DNA from: JAUIAI01 sp041396585
GTDB lineage: Bacteria; Pseudomonadota; Gammaproteobacteria; Burkholderiales; Burkholderiaceae_E
Assembly (NCBI GenBank): GCA_041396585.1
Contig: JAWKYG010000010.1
Coordinates: forward strand, 131,685-195,684
DNA: 64,000 nt
Direction of reading: 5' to 3'
Part shown: one piece after another, positions 1 to 9,390 of the stretch
Layout: each line of letters begins with the position of its first letter
Position numbering within the stretch: the stretch's first letter is position 1
The notes under the pieces: model-generated
Seen by the model: only the letters and a program-made list of their open reading frames with translations
Database searches by the model: none
What the model was told of the DNA's origin: nothing
Program-made: the position numbers and the translations under genes

Positions 1-2679
1 ACGCACCTCTGGGAGCGCGACTGTTCACTGCAGCGTCGGCGCCAGAAGCTGGTCGAATTCGCGCCGGCGCCCTGGTTATCTGCCGATCGCCGTGATGCCT
101 TGCTCAAGGCGGCGCTGCGTCTGGCACGCGACGCCGGCTATCGCAACCTGGGCACGATCGAGTTTCTTCTCAGCGGCGACGGTGAGCTGTTCTTCATCGA
201 GGCCAATCCGCGGCTGCAGGTGGAGCACACGGTCACCGAGGCGATCACCGGGCTCGATCTGGTGGCACTGCAGCTGCGTCTGGCCGCCGGCGCCAGCCTG
301 CGTGATCTCGGACTCGGCGAGCCGCCCGCGCCCCGGGGCATGGCCGTGCAGTTGCGCATCAATGCCGAGACACTGAGCGCCGATGGCGGCGTGCGCCCCA
401 GCGGCGCAGAGATCCGTGTGTTCGAACCGGCCAGCGGGCCCGGCATCCGCGTCGATGCCTGTGCCCGGGTGGGCTGGCGCCCGCACCCGGCCTTCGATAC
501 CTTGCTGGGCAAACTGATCGTCCATGTCGATGAGCCGCGACCTGACCTCCTGATCATGCGCGCACGGCGCGCGCTCGACGAGTTCCGCCTGCATGGCCCC
601 GCCAGCAATCTGGATTTCCTGCGGGCCTTGCTGGCGGAGCGCGATCTGCACGACGGCCTGCTGGACACCGGATTCGTGGAGCGACGGCTCGCCGGCCTGC
701 TCGAGCAGGCCGCCCGTCCGGCACCGATTCCAGCGCCCGCCGAGGGCCGGGCCGGGCCCGGTGCCCGGGTCGATCGCGATGATCCTCTGGCCGTGCTCGC
801 CTACGGGCACCAGCGGCATGACCCGGGCGGTGGCGCCGGCGTCTCGCTGTCAGTCGATGATCCGAATGCCGTGGTGTCTCCCCTGCAGGGCACGGTGGTG
901 GCGATCGAGGTGACACCGGGGCAGACCGTCGCTGCAGGGGCCACGCTGGCAGTGGTCGAGTCCATGAAGATGGAGCATCTGATCGTTGCCGAGCGATCGG
1001 GCCTGGTGCGCGAGCTGCTTGCCGCGGCCGGCGACACGCTCTGGGAGGGGCAGCCGTTGCTGGTGCTCGAACCGGGCGAGGCCGGCGCGGCCTCGCGCGC
1101 CGATGGCCCCGAGGAGGCTCTGGACACGATCCGTCCCGATCTGGCCGAGGTGCTCGCGCGCCGCGCATTGTTGCAGGACGAGCAGCGCCCGGACGCGGTC
1201 GCACGACGCCGCAAGACCGGTCAGCGTACCGCCCGGGAGAATGTCGCCGATCTGATCGATCCCGGCACCTTCATCGAATACGGGCCGTTGGTGGTGGCCG
1301 CGCAGCGGCGCCGTCGCGAGATGGACGATCTGATCCGCCGCACCCCGGCCGATGGCCTGATCACCGGTGTCGGCAGCGTCAATGGCGGGCTGTTCGACGA
1401 TCCGGCCGCGCGGGTGGCGGTCATGGCCTATGACTACACGGTGCTGGCCGGCACCCAGGGCGTTCACAACCACTGGAAGACCGACCGCATTCTCGATGTC
1501 GCCGAGCGCGGGCGCATGCCGCTGGTGCTGTTCGGCGAGGGGGGCGGCGGCCGGCCCGGCGACATCGACTACGGCGGCTTCGTGGGCCAGAACACGTTCT
1601 GGCACTTCGGACGTCTGTCGGGCCTGGTGCCCATGGTGGGCATCGTCTCCGGGCGCTGCTTCGCCGGCAACGCGGCACTGATGGGCGCCTGCGATGTGAT
1701 CATCGCCACCGCCGGCACCAACATCGGCATGGGTGGCCCGGCGATGATCGAGGGGGGTGGCCTGGGTGTTTATGCACCCGAGGAGATCGGGCCCCTGCAT
1801 GAGCAACTGGCCAACGGCGTGATCGATCTTGCGGCGGCCGACGAGGCCGAGGCGGTCGACCTGGCGCGCCGCTACCTGGGCTACTTCCAGGGCCGCCTGC
1901 GTGACTGGCAGGTTCATGATCAGCGGCGCCTGCGCCGACTGGTTCCCGAGAACCGTCTGCGCGTCTATGCGGTGCGCGAGGTCATCGAGACCCTGGCCGA
2001 TGCCGGCTCGGTGCTGGAGCTGCGGGCCGGTTTCGGGCGCACCATGATCACCGCGCTGATCCGCCTCGAGGGGCGCCCGATCGGCCTGATTGCCAATGAT
2101 CCGGCCCATCTGGGCGGCGCGATCGACAGCGACGGTGCCGACAAGGCGGTGCGCTTCATGCAGCTTTGCGACGCCTTCGATATTCCGGTCCTTTTCCTCT
2201 GTGACACGCCGGGCATCATGGTCGGGCCGCAGGCCGAGCGAACCGCGCTCGTGCGCCATGCGGCCCGGATGTTCGTCACCGGCAACAACCTGTCCGTGCC
2301 CACCTTCACCGTCGTGCTGCGCAAGGCCTACGGCCTGGGCGCGATCGCGATGGCAGGGGGCAATTTCGATGCGCCGTATTTCACGGTCTCCTGGCCCACC
2401 GGCGAGTTCGGTCCGATGGGCATCGAGGGTCAGGTCAAGCTCGGCTTTCGCAAGGAGCTTGAAGCGATCGCCGATCCGCAGGAGCGGCGCGAGGCATTCG
2501 ATCGCATGGTCGCGGCCACCTATCAGGAAGGCAGGGCGCTGGAGCGTTCGACCAGCTTCGCGATCGATGACACGATCGATCCCGCACAAACCCGCGACTG
2601 GCTGCTCGGTCTGTTGGCGGCAATCCGGCCGGTGGCGGCGCGCGATGGCAAGAAGCGGCCCTATGTGGATGCCTGGTAG
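1..2679 (+). CDS. Biotin-dependent acyl-CoA carboxylase, single chain (BC-BCCP-CT), 5' truncated by window
   Basis: The reading frame is open from base 1, so the true start lies outside the window; about 892 residues are visible. The first residues are the end of the biotin carboxylase ATP-grasp domain (NPRLQVEHTVTE near residue 70). A biotinyl carrier domain follows around residues 290-357, with the motif ESMKMEH and the biotin-accepting lysine at nt 967-969. The rest, from about residue 375, is a complete carboxyltransferase of the propionyl/acetyl-CoA carboxylase beta type. Known single-chain enzymes with this order are the long-chain acyl-CoA carboxylases, which convert acyl-CoA to carboxyacyl-CoA in the cytoplasm. 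The substrate cannot be read from sequence; acetyl-, propionyl- or longer acyl-CoA are possible. The family is secure, the substrate is inference. Confidence 0.9.
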   Translation, partial: THLWERDCSLQRRRQKLVEFAPAPWLSADRRDALLKAALRLARDAGYRNLGTIEFLLSGDGELFFIEANPRLQVEHTVTEAITGLDLVALQLRLAAGASLRDLGLGEPPAPRGMAVQLRINAETLSADGGVRPSGAEIRVFEPASGPGIRVDACARVGWRPHPAFDTLLGKLIVHVDEPRPDLLIMRARRALDEFRLHGPASNLDFLRALLAERDLHDGLLDTGFVERRLAGLLEQAARPAPIPAPAEGRAGPGARVDRDDPLAVLAYGHQRHDPGGGAGVSLSVDDPNAVVSPLQGTVVAIEVTPGQTVAAGATLAVVESMKMEHLIVAERSGLVRELLAAAGDTLWEGQPLLVLEPGEAGAASRADGPEEALDTIRPDLAEVLARRALLQDEQRPDAVARRRKTGQRTARENVADLIDPGTFIEYGPLVVAAQRRRREMDDLIRRTPADGLITGVGSVNGGLFDDPAARVAVMAYDYTVLAGTQGVHNHWKTDRILDVAERGRMPLVLFGEGGGGRPGDIDYGGFVGQNTFWHFGRLSGLVPMVGIVSGRCFAGNAALMGACDVIIATAGTNIGMGGPAMIEGGGLGVYAPEEIGPLHEQLANGVIDLAAADEAEAVDLARRYLGYFQGRLRDWQVHDQRRLRRLVPENRLRVYAVREVIETLADAGSVLELRAGFGRTMITALIRLEGRPIGLIANDPAHLGGAIDSDGADKAVRFMQLCDAFDIPVLFLCDTPGIMVGPQAERTALVRHAARMFVTGNNLSVPTFTVVLRKAYGLGAIAMAGGNFDAPYFTVSWPTGEFGPMGIEGQVKLGFRKELEAIADPQERREAFDRMVAATYQEGRALERSTSFAIDDTIDPAQTRDWLLGLLAAIRPVAARDGKKRPYVDAW

Positions 2680-2777
2680 GCCCGCGGATCGGTTCACCTG
2701 TCGAAACCTGGCAGGCTTCATCGCTGTCGGCCCGGCTGTTATGCTCGGGTCGGCCTAGGCACGGAGGAGCGGCCCGC

Positions 2778-3557
2778 ATGAAAGACCACCATTCCCGATC
2801 CGCTGATGCGCCTCGAACAAGAGGCCTGATCGCGCAATCCGCGTATCCCGTCGAGCCTGCCGGCACCCACCCGGGCGGGCGCCGCCGTGCGGCGCTGAGG
2901 GCGTTGGTCGCGATGGCGTCGTTGCCGCTGATCGGCGCCTGTCAGAGCGCCTATTACGCGGCGATGGAGAAGATCGGCTACGAGAAGCGCGACATTCTCG
3001 CCAGCCGCGTCGAAGCGGCCCGCGACGCCCAGCAAGACGCCAAGAAAGAGGTGGTGGATGCGCTCACCGCCTTCAGCGAGACGGTCAATTTCAAGGGGGG
3101 CGGTGAGCTGGAGGCACGTTACAAGTCGCTGGCCAGTCACCTGGCCGACAGCGAGGCTGCCGCGAACGACGTCCGCCAGCGGGTGCAGGCGGTCTCCGAT
3201 GTCGGCGAGGCCCTGTTCTCCGAATGGCAGGATGAGCTGGAGCAATACCGTAGCGCGGCACTCAAGGCGCGCAGCCGCGAGCAGATGCGCAGCACCCGCA
3301 AGCGCTATGACAAGATGCTGGCGGCCATGCAGCGTGCCGAGACCCGGATCGAGCCGGCCCTGGCCACCCTGCGTGACCAGGTGCTGTTTCTGAAGCACAA
3401 CCTCAATGCACGCGCACTGGGATCGATGCAGGGCGAGGTGGACCGGGTCGATGCCCAGGTCCGGCAACTGATCGCCGAGATCAACAAGGCGGTCGCCGAG
3501 GCCGATGGCTTCATTGCCACGCTCGAGGAACCGCCGGCCGCCAGCCGGGATCAGTGA
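2778..3557 (+). CDS. DUF2959 family lipoprotein
   Basis: A 259-residue protein starting at an ATG with a GGAGGA ribosome site about 9 nt upstream. It has a basic N-terminal stretch, a hydrophobic segment and a lipobox (LIGAC near residue 55), so it should be a lipid-anchored envelope protein. The rest is alpha-helical and heptad-like, rich in Glu, Arg and Ala, and matches the DUF2959 family as I remember it. The long N-terminal extension before the signal is unusual; a start nearer the hydrophobic stretch is possible but has no better ribosome site. It lies alone between the carboxylase and the convergent sec operon. Function is unknown. Confidence 0.75.
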   Translation: MKDHHSRSADAPRTRGLIAQSAYPVEPAGTHPGGRRRAALRALVAMASLPLIGACQSAYYAAMEKIGYEKRDILASRVEAARDAQQDAKKEVVDALTAFSETVNFKGGGELEARYKSLASHLADSEAAANDVRQRVQAVSDVGEALFSEWQDELEQYRSAALKARSREQMRSTRKRYDKMLAAMQRAETRIEPALATLRDQVLFLKHNLNARALGSMQGEVDRVDAQVRQLIAEINKAVAEADGFIATLEEPPAASRDQ

Positions 3558-3581
3558 AGCCGCGCCGCGTCTGCCGCACCG

Positions 3582-3605
3582 CCCTCCCGGCCCGGCCGGG
3601 GAGGG
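3582..3605. terminator. Hairpin between convergent genes
   Basis: CCCTCCC (3582-3588) can pair with GGGAGGG (3599-3605) around a GC-rich loop. It sits between the convergent DUF2959 gene and secF, where a bidirectional terminator is expected. There is no T tract, so this is only a possible terminator. Confidence 0.4.
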
Positions 3606-3680
3606 TGTATCCCGATGCGCAACGGCAAGGGCCGTTGTCGGCCGGGGCAGGCGGAGCCGGGCTGTGGGCCCGCCGCCCGC

Positions 3681-4616
3681 TCAGGGCATCTCGGGTTCTT
3701 CGTCTTTCTTCTTGACCGGCTTGATGAGGTCTTCGCGGCGCACGCCGAGCCACATCGCGGTGGCCGAGCCGACGAAGATCGACGAGTAGATGCCGAAGAA
3801 GATGCCGATGGTCAGCGCCAGCGCGAAGTAGAACAGCGTGGGGCCGCCGAACAGCAGCATCGTGAGCACGAAGATCTGGGTCGATCCATGGGTGATGATC
3901 GTGCGCGACATGGTGCGCGTGATCGCATCATCGATCACCTCGACCGTGGTGGCCTTGCGCATCTTGCGGAAGTTCTCGCGGATGCGGTCGAAGATCACCA
4001 CCGACACGTTGACCGAATAGCCGAGAATGGCCAGCACGGCCGCCAGCACCGACAGCGAGAACTCCCACTGGAAGGCGGCGAAGAACCCGAGAATGATCAC
4101 CACATCGTGCAGGTTGGCGGCGATCGCGGCCACCGAGAACTTCCACTCGAAGCGCGCGGCCAGGTACAGCATGATGCCGATCACCACGAACAGCAGCGCC
4201 AGTGCGCCATCCTCGGCCAGCTCCTTGCCCACCTGTGGCCCGACGAATTCCACGCGGCGGCGCTCGACACTGGGATCGATGGCCTTGAGCGCGGCAAACA
4301 CCTGCTCGCTGACCTGTGCGGTGGTGGCGCCCTCACGGATCGGCAGGCGGAGCAGGACATCGCGCGAGGTGCCGAAGTTCTGGACCTGGGCATCGGCATA
4401 GCCCAACTCGACCACGGTTTCACGGATCCTGGGGAGATCGGCCGCCTGCGGATAGCCGATCTCCATGACCGTGCCGCCGGTGAACTCGATCGAGAGATTC
4501 AGGCCGCGAACCGCCAGGAACACGATGGCGGCCACGAACAGCGCGACCGACACGATGTTGGCCGGTATCGCGTACCGCATGAACGGAATGGTGCGCGTGA
4601 CGCGAAAGAAATCCAT
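3681..4616 (-). CDS. secF: Protein translocase subunit SecF
   Basis: A 311-residue protein, normal length for SecF. It has an N-terminal membrane segment (about residues 15-38), the start of the periplasmic domain with the typical IEFTGGTVMEI motif, and a C-terminal cluster of five membrane segments containing GYSVNVSVVIFDRIREN, the conserved SecD/SecF transmembrane motif. With SecD it uses the proton gradient to pull exported proteins through SecYEG on the periplasmic side. It follows secD by 48 nt on the same strand and is the last gene of queA-tgt-yajC-secD-secF. The ATG at 4616 is in the expected place. Confidence 0.97.
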   Translation of the reverse strand: MDFFRVTRTIPFMRYAIPANIVSVALFVAAIVFLAVRGLNLSIEFTGGTVMEIGYPQAADLPRIRETVVELGYADAQVQNFGTSRDVLLRLPIREGATTAQVSEQVFAALKAIDPSVERRRVEFVGPQVGKELAEDGALALLFVVIGIMLYLAARFEWKFSVAAIAANLHDVVIILGFFAAFQWEFSLSVLAAVLAILGYSVNVSVVIFDRIRENFRKMRKATTVEVIDDAITRTMSRTIITHGSTQIFVLTMLLFGGPTLFYFALALTIGIFFGIYSSIFVGSATAMWLGVRREDLIKPVKKKDEEPEMP

Positions 4617-4664
4617 GGATCAGCCTGTGTCGAAAGAGCGGGTCGTGTTCGTGGGTGACGAAGC

Positions 4665-6548
4665 TCAGGAGGCATTCGCCGGGCGTTTCTCGCCGCGCCG
4701 GTAGACGGTGCCGATGGCCAGCTTGGTGACGCGCTTTTGCCGGCCGTACCAGAGATTGACCAGCCCGCGCGAGAAGAACACCGCCGAGAACATCGAGGTC
4801 AGGATGCCGATACAGTGCACCACCGCAAAGCCGCGCACCGGCCCGGAACCGAAGGCGAGCAGCGCCACGCCGGCAATCAGGGTGGTGATGTTGGAGTCGA
4901 GAATCGTGTCCCAGGCCCGGTCGTAACCCTCGGTGATCGCCGCCTGCGGCGTGGAGCCGTTGCGCAACTCCTCGCGAATCCGCTCATTGATCAGCACATT
5001 GGCGTCGATCGCCATGCCCAGGGTGAGCGCGATCGCCGCGATGCCTGGCAGGGTCAGCGTCGCCTGCAGCGTTGACAGGATGGCGATCAGCAGCAGCAGG
5101 TTGAACGCCAGCGCCAGCGTGGAGAACATCCCGAACATCGTGTAGTAGGCGATGATGAACACCGCCAGAATGATGAAGCCCCAGAGCACGCTGTTGAAGC
5201 CCTTCTCGATGTTCTCGGCGCCCAGGCTCGGCCCGATCGTGCGTTCCTCGATGATCTCCATCGGCGCGGCCAGCGAGCCCGCGCGCAGCAGCAGCGCGAT
5301 GTCACTGGCCTCGATGGTGGTCATCGCGCCCGAGATCTGCACCCGGCCACCACCGATCTCGGTGCGGATCACCGGTGCGGTAACCACCTCGCCGCGGCCT
5401 TTCTCGAACAGCAGAATGGCCATGCGCTTGCCGACATTGCGGCGGGTGACATCGCGAAAGATGCGCGTGCCCTTGCCGTCCAGGCTCAGGTGGACCGCGG
5501 GCTCCTGGGTCTGGTTGTCGAAGCCGGCCTGGGCATCATTGAGGTTCTCGCCGGTGAGCACGATCTGTTTGCGCACCAGCAGCGGCCGGCCGTCGCGGTC
5601 GTTGTAGCGCTCGCAGCCCAGCGGGATGGTGCCCGCGGCCAGTGCCGCGATCTCGTCGGGTTCCTCGCAGACCATGCGCACCTCGAGGGTGGCCGTGCGC
5701 CCGAGAATATCCTTGGCCTTGGCTGTGTCTTGCACGCCCGGCAGCTGCACCACGATGCGGTCATCGCCCTGGCGCTGAATCACCGGCTCGGCCACGCCGA
5801 GTTCGTTGACCCGGTTGCTCAGGGTGGTCATGTTCTGATTGAGCGCGTTTTCCTTGACGCGCTTTTGCGCCGCCTCGGAGAAGGTGGCGATCAGGGTCGG
5901 CCGGCCGTCGATCAGGTCGCTGCGCAGCTCCAGATCCGGCACACCAGCACGAATGATGTTCAAGGACTCATCGGCGGTTGCCTGTTCGGCAAATCGCACC
6001 TGCAGCTCACTGCCGACGCGGTCGATGCCGCGGTGGCGGATGCTGCGCTCGCGCAGCAGGGTGCGGATGTCGCTGGCCGTGGTGTCCAGGCGCTTGAGCA
6101 GCGCCGTGTCCATGTCCACTTGGAGCAGGAAATGCACGCCGCCGCGCAGATCGAGACCCAGATACATGGGGAGCGCACGAATGCTGGTCAGCCAGTCCGG
6201 CGAATTCGCCAGCAGGTTCAGGGCCACGATGTAACGGTGGTCCGCCTGATCCGGTTCCGGATTCAGGGCGGCGGCCAGCGCGTCCTTGGCCTTGAGCTGC
6301 TCATCGGTGGTGGCAAAGCGCACCTTGACCGAGTTGGCATCCTGATAGATGCCGGTCGGTATGAGCTTGGCCTCCCGGACCAGGCGCTCGACCTCGGCCA
6401 GCGTGCCGGTATCGACCTTGACCGTGGCCTTGCCGCTGGAGACCTGGACGGCCGGGGCCTCGCCAAAGAAGTTGGGCAGGGTATAGAGCAGGCCGAATAC
6501 CAGGGTGATCGCCATCACCAGGTATTTCCAGACGGGGTATCGGTTCAT
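4665..6548 (-). CDS. secD: Protein translocase subunit SecD
   Basis: A 627-residue SecD. Residue 1 is followed by a membrane segment (PVWKYLVMAITLVFGLLYT), then the large periplasmic P1 domain with the family motif LGLDLRGGVHFLLQVD near residue 130, and the C-terminal membrane domain with GMAIDANVLINERIREE. It is a partner of SecF and YajC in post-translocational protein export. It starts with ATG and follows yajC after a gap of about 143 nt in a conserved operon. Nothing is missing. Confidence 0.97.
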   Translation of the reverse strand: MNRYPVWKYLVMAITLVFGLLYTLPNFFGEAPAVQVSSGKATVKVDTGTLAEVERLVREAKLIPTGIYQDANSVKVRFATTDEQLKAKDALAAALNPEPDQADHRYIVALNLLANSPDWLTSIRALPMYLGLDLRGGVHFLLQVDMDTALLKRLDTTASDIRTLLRERSIRHRGIDRVGSELQVRFAEQATADESLNIIRAGVPDLELRSDLIDGRPTLIATFSEAAQKRVKENALNQNMTTLSNRVNELGVAEPVIQRQGDDRIVVQLPGVQDTAKAKDILGRTATLEVRMVCEEPDEIAALAAGTIPLGCERYNDRDGRPLLVRKQIVLTGENLNDAQAGFDNQTQEPAVHLSLDGKGTRIFRDVTRRNVGKRMAILLFEKGRGEVVTAPVIRTEIGGGRVQISGAMTTIEASDIALLLRAGSLAAPMEIIEERTIGPSLGAENIEKGFNSVLWGFIILAVFIIAYYTMFGMFSTLALAFNLLLLIAILSTLQATLTLPGIAAIALTLGMAIDANVLINERIREELRNGSTPQAAITEGYDRAWDTILDSNITTLIAGVALLAFGSGPVRGFAVVHCIGILTSMFSAVFFSRGLVNLWYGRQKRVTKLAIGTVYRRGEKRPANAS

Positions 6549-6691
6549 GGCTGGGCCGGGGGTCGGGCGGGCAGGAGGCCGGCAGGGGTGCGGCCGTCAG
6601 CCCGGGGGGCTCGCCGCGCATCACCTGCCGCAACGGCAGGCATGCACGGGGCGGGGTGGGGCGGCGCGAGTCGCAGGCGCCGCCGCATTGC

Positions 6692-7036
6692 TCAGAGATC
6701 CTTGAGCGTGCCGTTGGGCAGCAGGGTCTGGACCGCGCCCTTCTGCATCTTGATCTCGATGGGCTGGGTGCCATCCTTGCCGCCCGCGCGGGCGATCTCG
6801 AGGGTCAGATACTGCTCGCCGACCTTGGTGATGCGCCCGGCGATGCCACCGTTGGTGACCACCTCGTCACCCTTCTTGAGCGCATCGACCATGTTGCGCT
6901 GCTCTTTGGCGCGCTTCATCTGTGGCCGGATCATCAGGAAGTACAGCACCGCGAACATCAGGATGATGGGCAGAAAACCCATCAGTTCGCCTCCAGCGCG
7001 CCGCCGGCCCCGAGCATAAGCGTTTGAAATGAACAC
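6692..7036 (-). CDS. yajC: Preprotein translocase subunit YajC
   Basis: A 114-residue YajC. The start codon is GTG at 7036, chosen because AAGGAG lies six bases upstream and the N-terminus (FISNAYA) matches the family. One membrane segment (about residues 19-38, LMGFLPIILMFAVLYFLMI) precedes the diagnostic RPQMKRAKE and the cytoplasmic domain with GDEVVTNGGIAGRI. It associates with SecDF. The first 170 bases overlap, in another frame, the extended 3' end of tgt. Confidence 0.95.
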   Translation of the reverse strand: MFISNAYARGRRRAGGELMGFLPIILMFAVLYFLMIRPQMKRAKEQRNMVDALKKGDEVVTNGGIAGRITKVGEQYLTLEIARAGGKDGTQPIEIKMQKGAVQTLLPNGTLKDL

Positions 7037-8204
7037 GTTTTTCTCCTTGGCAACCCATATAGCGGGCCGCGGCGCTAATCGATGCCGCGCGCACGCTGTT
7101 GGTGGAACCCGCCACGAAGGCCTCGAACCGGCCGGCCAGAATGGCCGTGCGCATAGCGCGCATCAATTCCAGGTAGTAGGCGAGGTTATGCAGGCTGGCC
7201 AGGTGGGCGCCGAGCATCTCGTTGACCTTCTGCAGATGATGCAGATAGGCACGCGAGAAGTGCTGGCAGGTATGGCAGGCGCAGGCGTCGTCCAGCGGAC
7301 GGGTGTCTTCCTTGTAGCGCGCATTGCGGATCTTGATGTCGCCGTTGCGGGTGAACATCCAGCCGTTGCGGGCATTGCGCGTGGGCATCACGCAGTCGAA
7401 CATGTCCAGCCCGGCCGCAACGGCGGCCACCAGATCCTCGGGGGTGCCCACGCCCATCAGGTAGCGGGGCTTGTCGGCGGGCAGACGCGGGCCCACCCGG
7501 TTCATGATCCGCATCATCTCCGGTTTGGGTTCGCCCACCGACAGGCCGCCGATCGCATAGCCATGAAAGCCGATGTCGGTCAGCCCCGCCAGGGATTCCT
7601 CGCGCAGATCCTCGAACATGCCGCCCTGCACGATGCCGAACAGCGCATTGCGGTTGCCAAGCCGGTCGAAGGCCTCGCGCGAGCGTTTTGCCCAGCGCAG
7701 GCTCAGACGCATCGACCGACCGGCTTCATCGGCGCTGGCCGGTCGGCCGTCGATCTCGTAAGGTGTGCACTCGTCGAAAACCATCGCGATGTCGGAATCG
7801 AGCACGGTCTGGATGCGCATCGATTCCTCGGGGGTCAGCATCAGCCGCGTGCCATCGATGGGCGAGGCAAAGCGCACGCCTTCCTCGCTGATCTTGCGCA
7901 GCGCGCCCAGGCTGAACACCTGGAACCCCCCGGAGTCGGTGAGGATCGGTCGCCGCCAGGCATTGAAGCCATGCAGCCCGCCGAAGCGCTCGATCACCGC
8001 CAGCCCGGGGCGCAGCCATAGATGGAAGGTGTTGCCCAGGATGATCTGCGCGCCGATCTCCTCCAGCTCGCGCGGGGCCATGGTCTTGACCGCGCCATAG
8101 GTGCCCACGGGCATGAAGATCGGGGTCTCGATCCGGCCGTGTGCGGTATCGATCGCGCCGGCCCGGGCCTGGCCATCGTGCCCTTGCAAGGTGAAATCAA
8201 GCAT
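6867..8204 (-). CDS. tgt: Queuine/archaeosine tRNA-guanine transglycosylase
   Basis: Exchanges guanine for preQ1 at the wobble position of GUN-anticodon tRNAs in the cytoplasm. It shows the TGT signatures DSGGFQVFSL (catalytic Asp), GIVQGG, GGLSVGE, DMFDCVMPTRNARNG (nucleophile Asp) and the zinc motif CACHTCQHFSRAYLHH. I chose the ATG at 8204 (MLDFTL) because family members start there and it overlaps the queA stop as ATGCTTGA; an upstream in-frame ATG at 8228 lies inside queA. Normal family length is about 375 residues. Here the frame runs on for roughly 60 unrelated residues into yajC. Either the stop has been lost or there is a small indel near 7050-7090. Core function is certain, the C-terminus is not. 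Confidence 0.93.
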   Translation of the reverse strand: MLDFTLQGHDGQARAGAIDTAHGRIETPIFMPVGTYGAVKTMAPRELEEIGAQIILGNTFHLWLRPGLAVIERFGGLHGFNAWRRPILTDSGGFQVFSLGALRKISEEGVRFASPIDGTRLMLTPEESMRIQTVLDSDIAMVFDECTPYEIDGRPASADEAGRSMRLSLRWAKRSREAFDRLGNRNALFGIVQGGMFEDLREESLAGLTDIGFHGYAIGGLSVGEPKPEMMRIMNRVGPRLPADKPRYLMGVGTPEDLVAAVAAGLDMFDCVMPTRNARNGWMFTRNGDIKIRNARYKEDTRPLDDACACHTCQHFSRAYLHHLQKVNEMLGAHLASLHNLAYYLELMRAMRTAILAGRFEAFVAGSTNSVRAASISAAARYMGCQGEKRVHFKRLCSGPAARWRRTDGFSAHHPDVRGAVLPDDPATDEARQRAAQHGRCAQEG

Positions 8205-9390
8205 CGGCGCCCGCAGCGCGTTGCGCATCCGCCGCGGCCATTCGCGGGGGCGTCAGATCGAGAAACATCGCATCTCCGTAACTGAAAAAGCGGTACTCCT
8301 GCGCGATCGCATGGGCGTAGGCACGGCGTATCGTGTCCAGCCCGGCGAAGGCCGCCACCAGCATGATCAGCGTGGAGCGCGGCAGGTGGAAGTTCGTGAT
8401 CAGGCGATCGACCACCGCAAAGCCGTCGCCCGGGCGCAGGAACAGGCGAGTGGCGCCACTGCCTGCGAGCAGGCCGGCACGGCGCTCTTCGGCGCTTACC
8501 CGGCGCGCCGACGCACCCGGTTGGTCCGTGTCCGCGGGTGAACGGCCGCCGTCGAGGTCGATCAGGCGGCGCGCCGCGCTTTCCAGCGACCGCAGCGACG
8601 TGGTGCCCACGGCAATCACGCGACCTCCCCGGGCACGCGTGGCGGCGATCGCGGCCACGGTCTGCTCGGGAATGACATAGCGCTCCTCGTGCATCCGATG
8701 GGCATCGACATGCTCGTCGCGCACGGGCGCAAACGTCCCCGCACCCACATGCAGGGTCACGCGCGCCAGCGCCACGCCGCCCGCCTCGAGCGCATCCAGC
8801 AGCGCCTGGTCGAAATGCAGGCCGGCGGTCGGGGCGGCCACCGAACCGCTGCTGCGCGAATAGACGGTCTGATAGCGTTCGCTGTCCTGCGCATCCGGCG
8901 TGCGCTCGATGTAGGGCGGCAGCGGCAGGTGCCCGGCCGCCGCCATCACCTCGTCCAGCGGCCGGTCGAAGCGCAACTCGTAGAACGCGTCCCGGCGGCC
9001 CAGCACGGTCACCCCGGCGGCTGTGTCGGGCAGGCCGTCGATGAACAGGCGGGATCCGGCGGGAGGCGACTTGCTGGCGCGCACCATGGCCAGCGCATCG
9101 ACCGGTCCCAGCAGCCGCTCGATCAGGATCTCGATCCGCCCACCGGTGCTCTTGCGCCCCAGCAGCCTGGCCGCCATCACCCGGCTGTCGTTGACCACCA
9201 GCAGATCACCCGGGCGCAGCAGCGCCGGCAGCGCGTGGAAGTGCCGGTCGATCAGCTGCGGCCGATCGTCAGCGGTCGCACCGGTCGCGGGCTCGCGCAC
9301 ATGGAGCAGACGCGAGGCACTGCGCTCGCGCAGCGGGTGCTGGGCGATCAGGTGGGCGGGGAGGGGGAAATCGAACTCGGCGGACAACAT
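8197..9390 (-). CDS. queA: S-adenosylmethionine:tRNA ribosyltransferase-isomerase
   Basis: Transfers and isomerises the ribosyl group of SAM onto preQ1-modified tRNA, the step after Tgt in queuosine synthesis. The start at 9390 (MLSAEFDFPLPAHLIAQ) matches the family; the frame is open 33 codons further upstream but that part looks non-coding. Recognisable blocks are HPLRERSASRLLHV, LLVVNDSRVMAARLLG, SVAAPTAGLHFD, LHVGAGTFAPV and the C-terminal NFHLPRSTLIMLVAAFAG. At about 397 residues it is longer than the usual 340-350. The excess is one roughly 40-residue low-complexity insert after SLRSLESAARR. It overlaps tgt by 8 nt and heads the operon. Confidence 0.95.
   Translation of the reverse strand: MLSAEFDFPLPAHLIAQHPLRERSASRLLHVREPATGATADDRPQLIDRHFHALPALLRPGDLLVVNDSRVMAARLLGRKSTGGRIEILIERLLGPVDALAMVRASKSPPAGSRLFIDGLPDTAAGVTVLGRRDAFYELRFDRPLDEVMAAAGHLPLPPYIERTPDAQDSERYQTVYSRSSGSVAAPTAGLHFDQALLDALEAGGVALARVTLHVGAGTFAPVRDEHVDAHRMHEERYVIPEQTVAAIAATRARGGRVIAVGTTSLRSLESAARRLIDLDGGRSPADTDQPGASARRVSAEERRAGLLAGSGATRLFLRPGDGFAVVDRLITNFHLPRSTLIMLVAAFAGLDTIRRAYAHAIAQEYRFFSYGDAMFLDLTPPRMAAADAQRAAGADA

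Noticed and set aside
850..2721. Long minus-strand open frame (623 codons) opposite the carboxylase
   Set aside because: Antisense shadow caused by high GC; the plus strand has clear biotin-enzyme motifs.
5490..7019. Plus-strand open frame (509 codons) opposite secD/yajC
   Set aside because: Antisense to unmistakable secD and yajC; low-complexity product with no domain.
7029..8021. Plus-strand open frame (330 codons) opposite tgt
   Set aside because: Antisense shadow of tgt; no ribosome site or domain.
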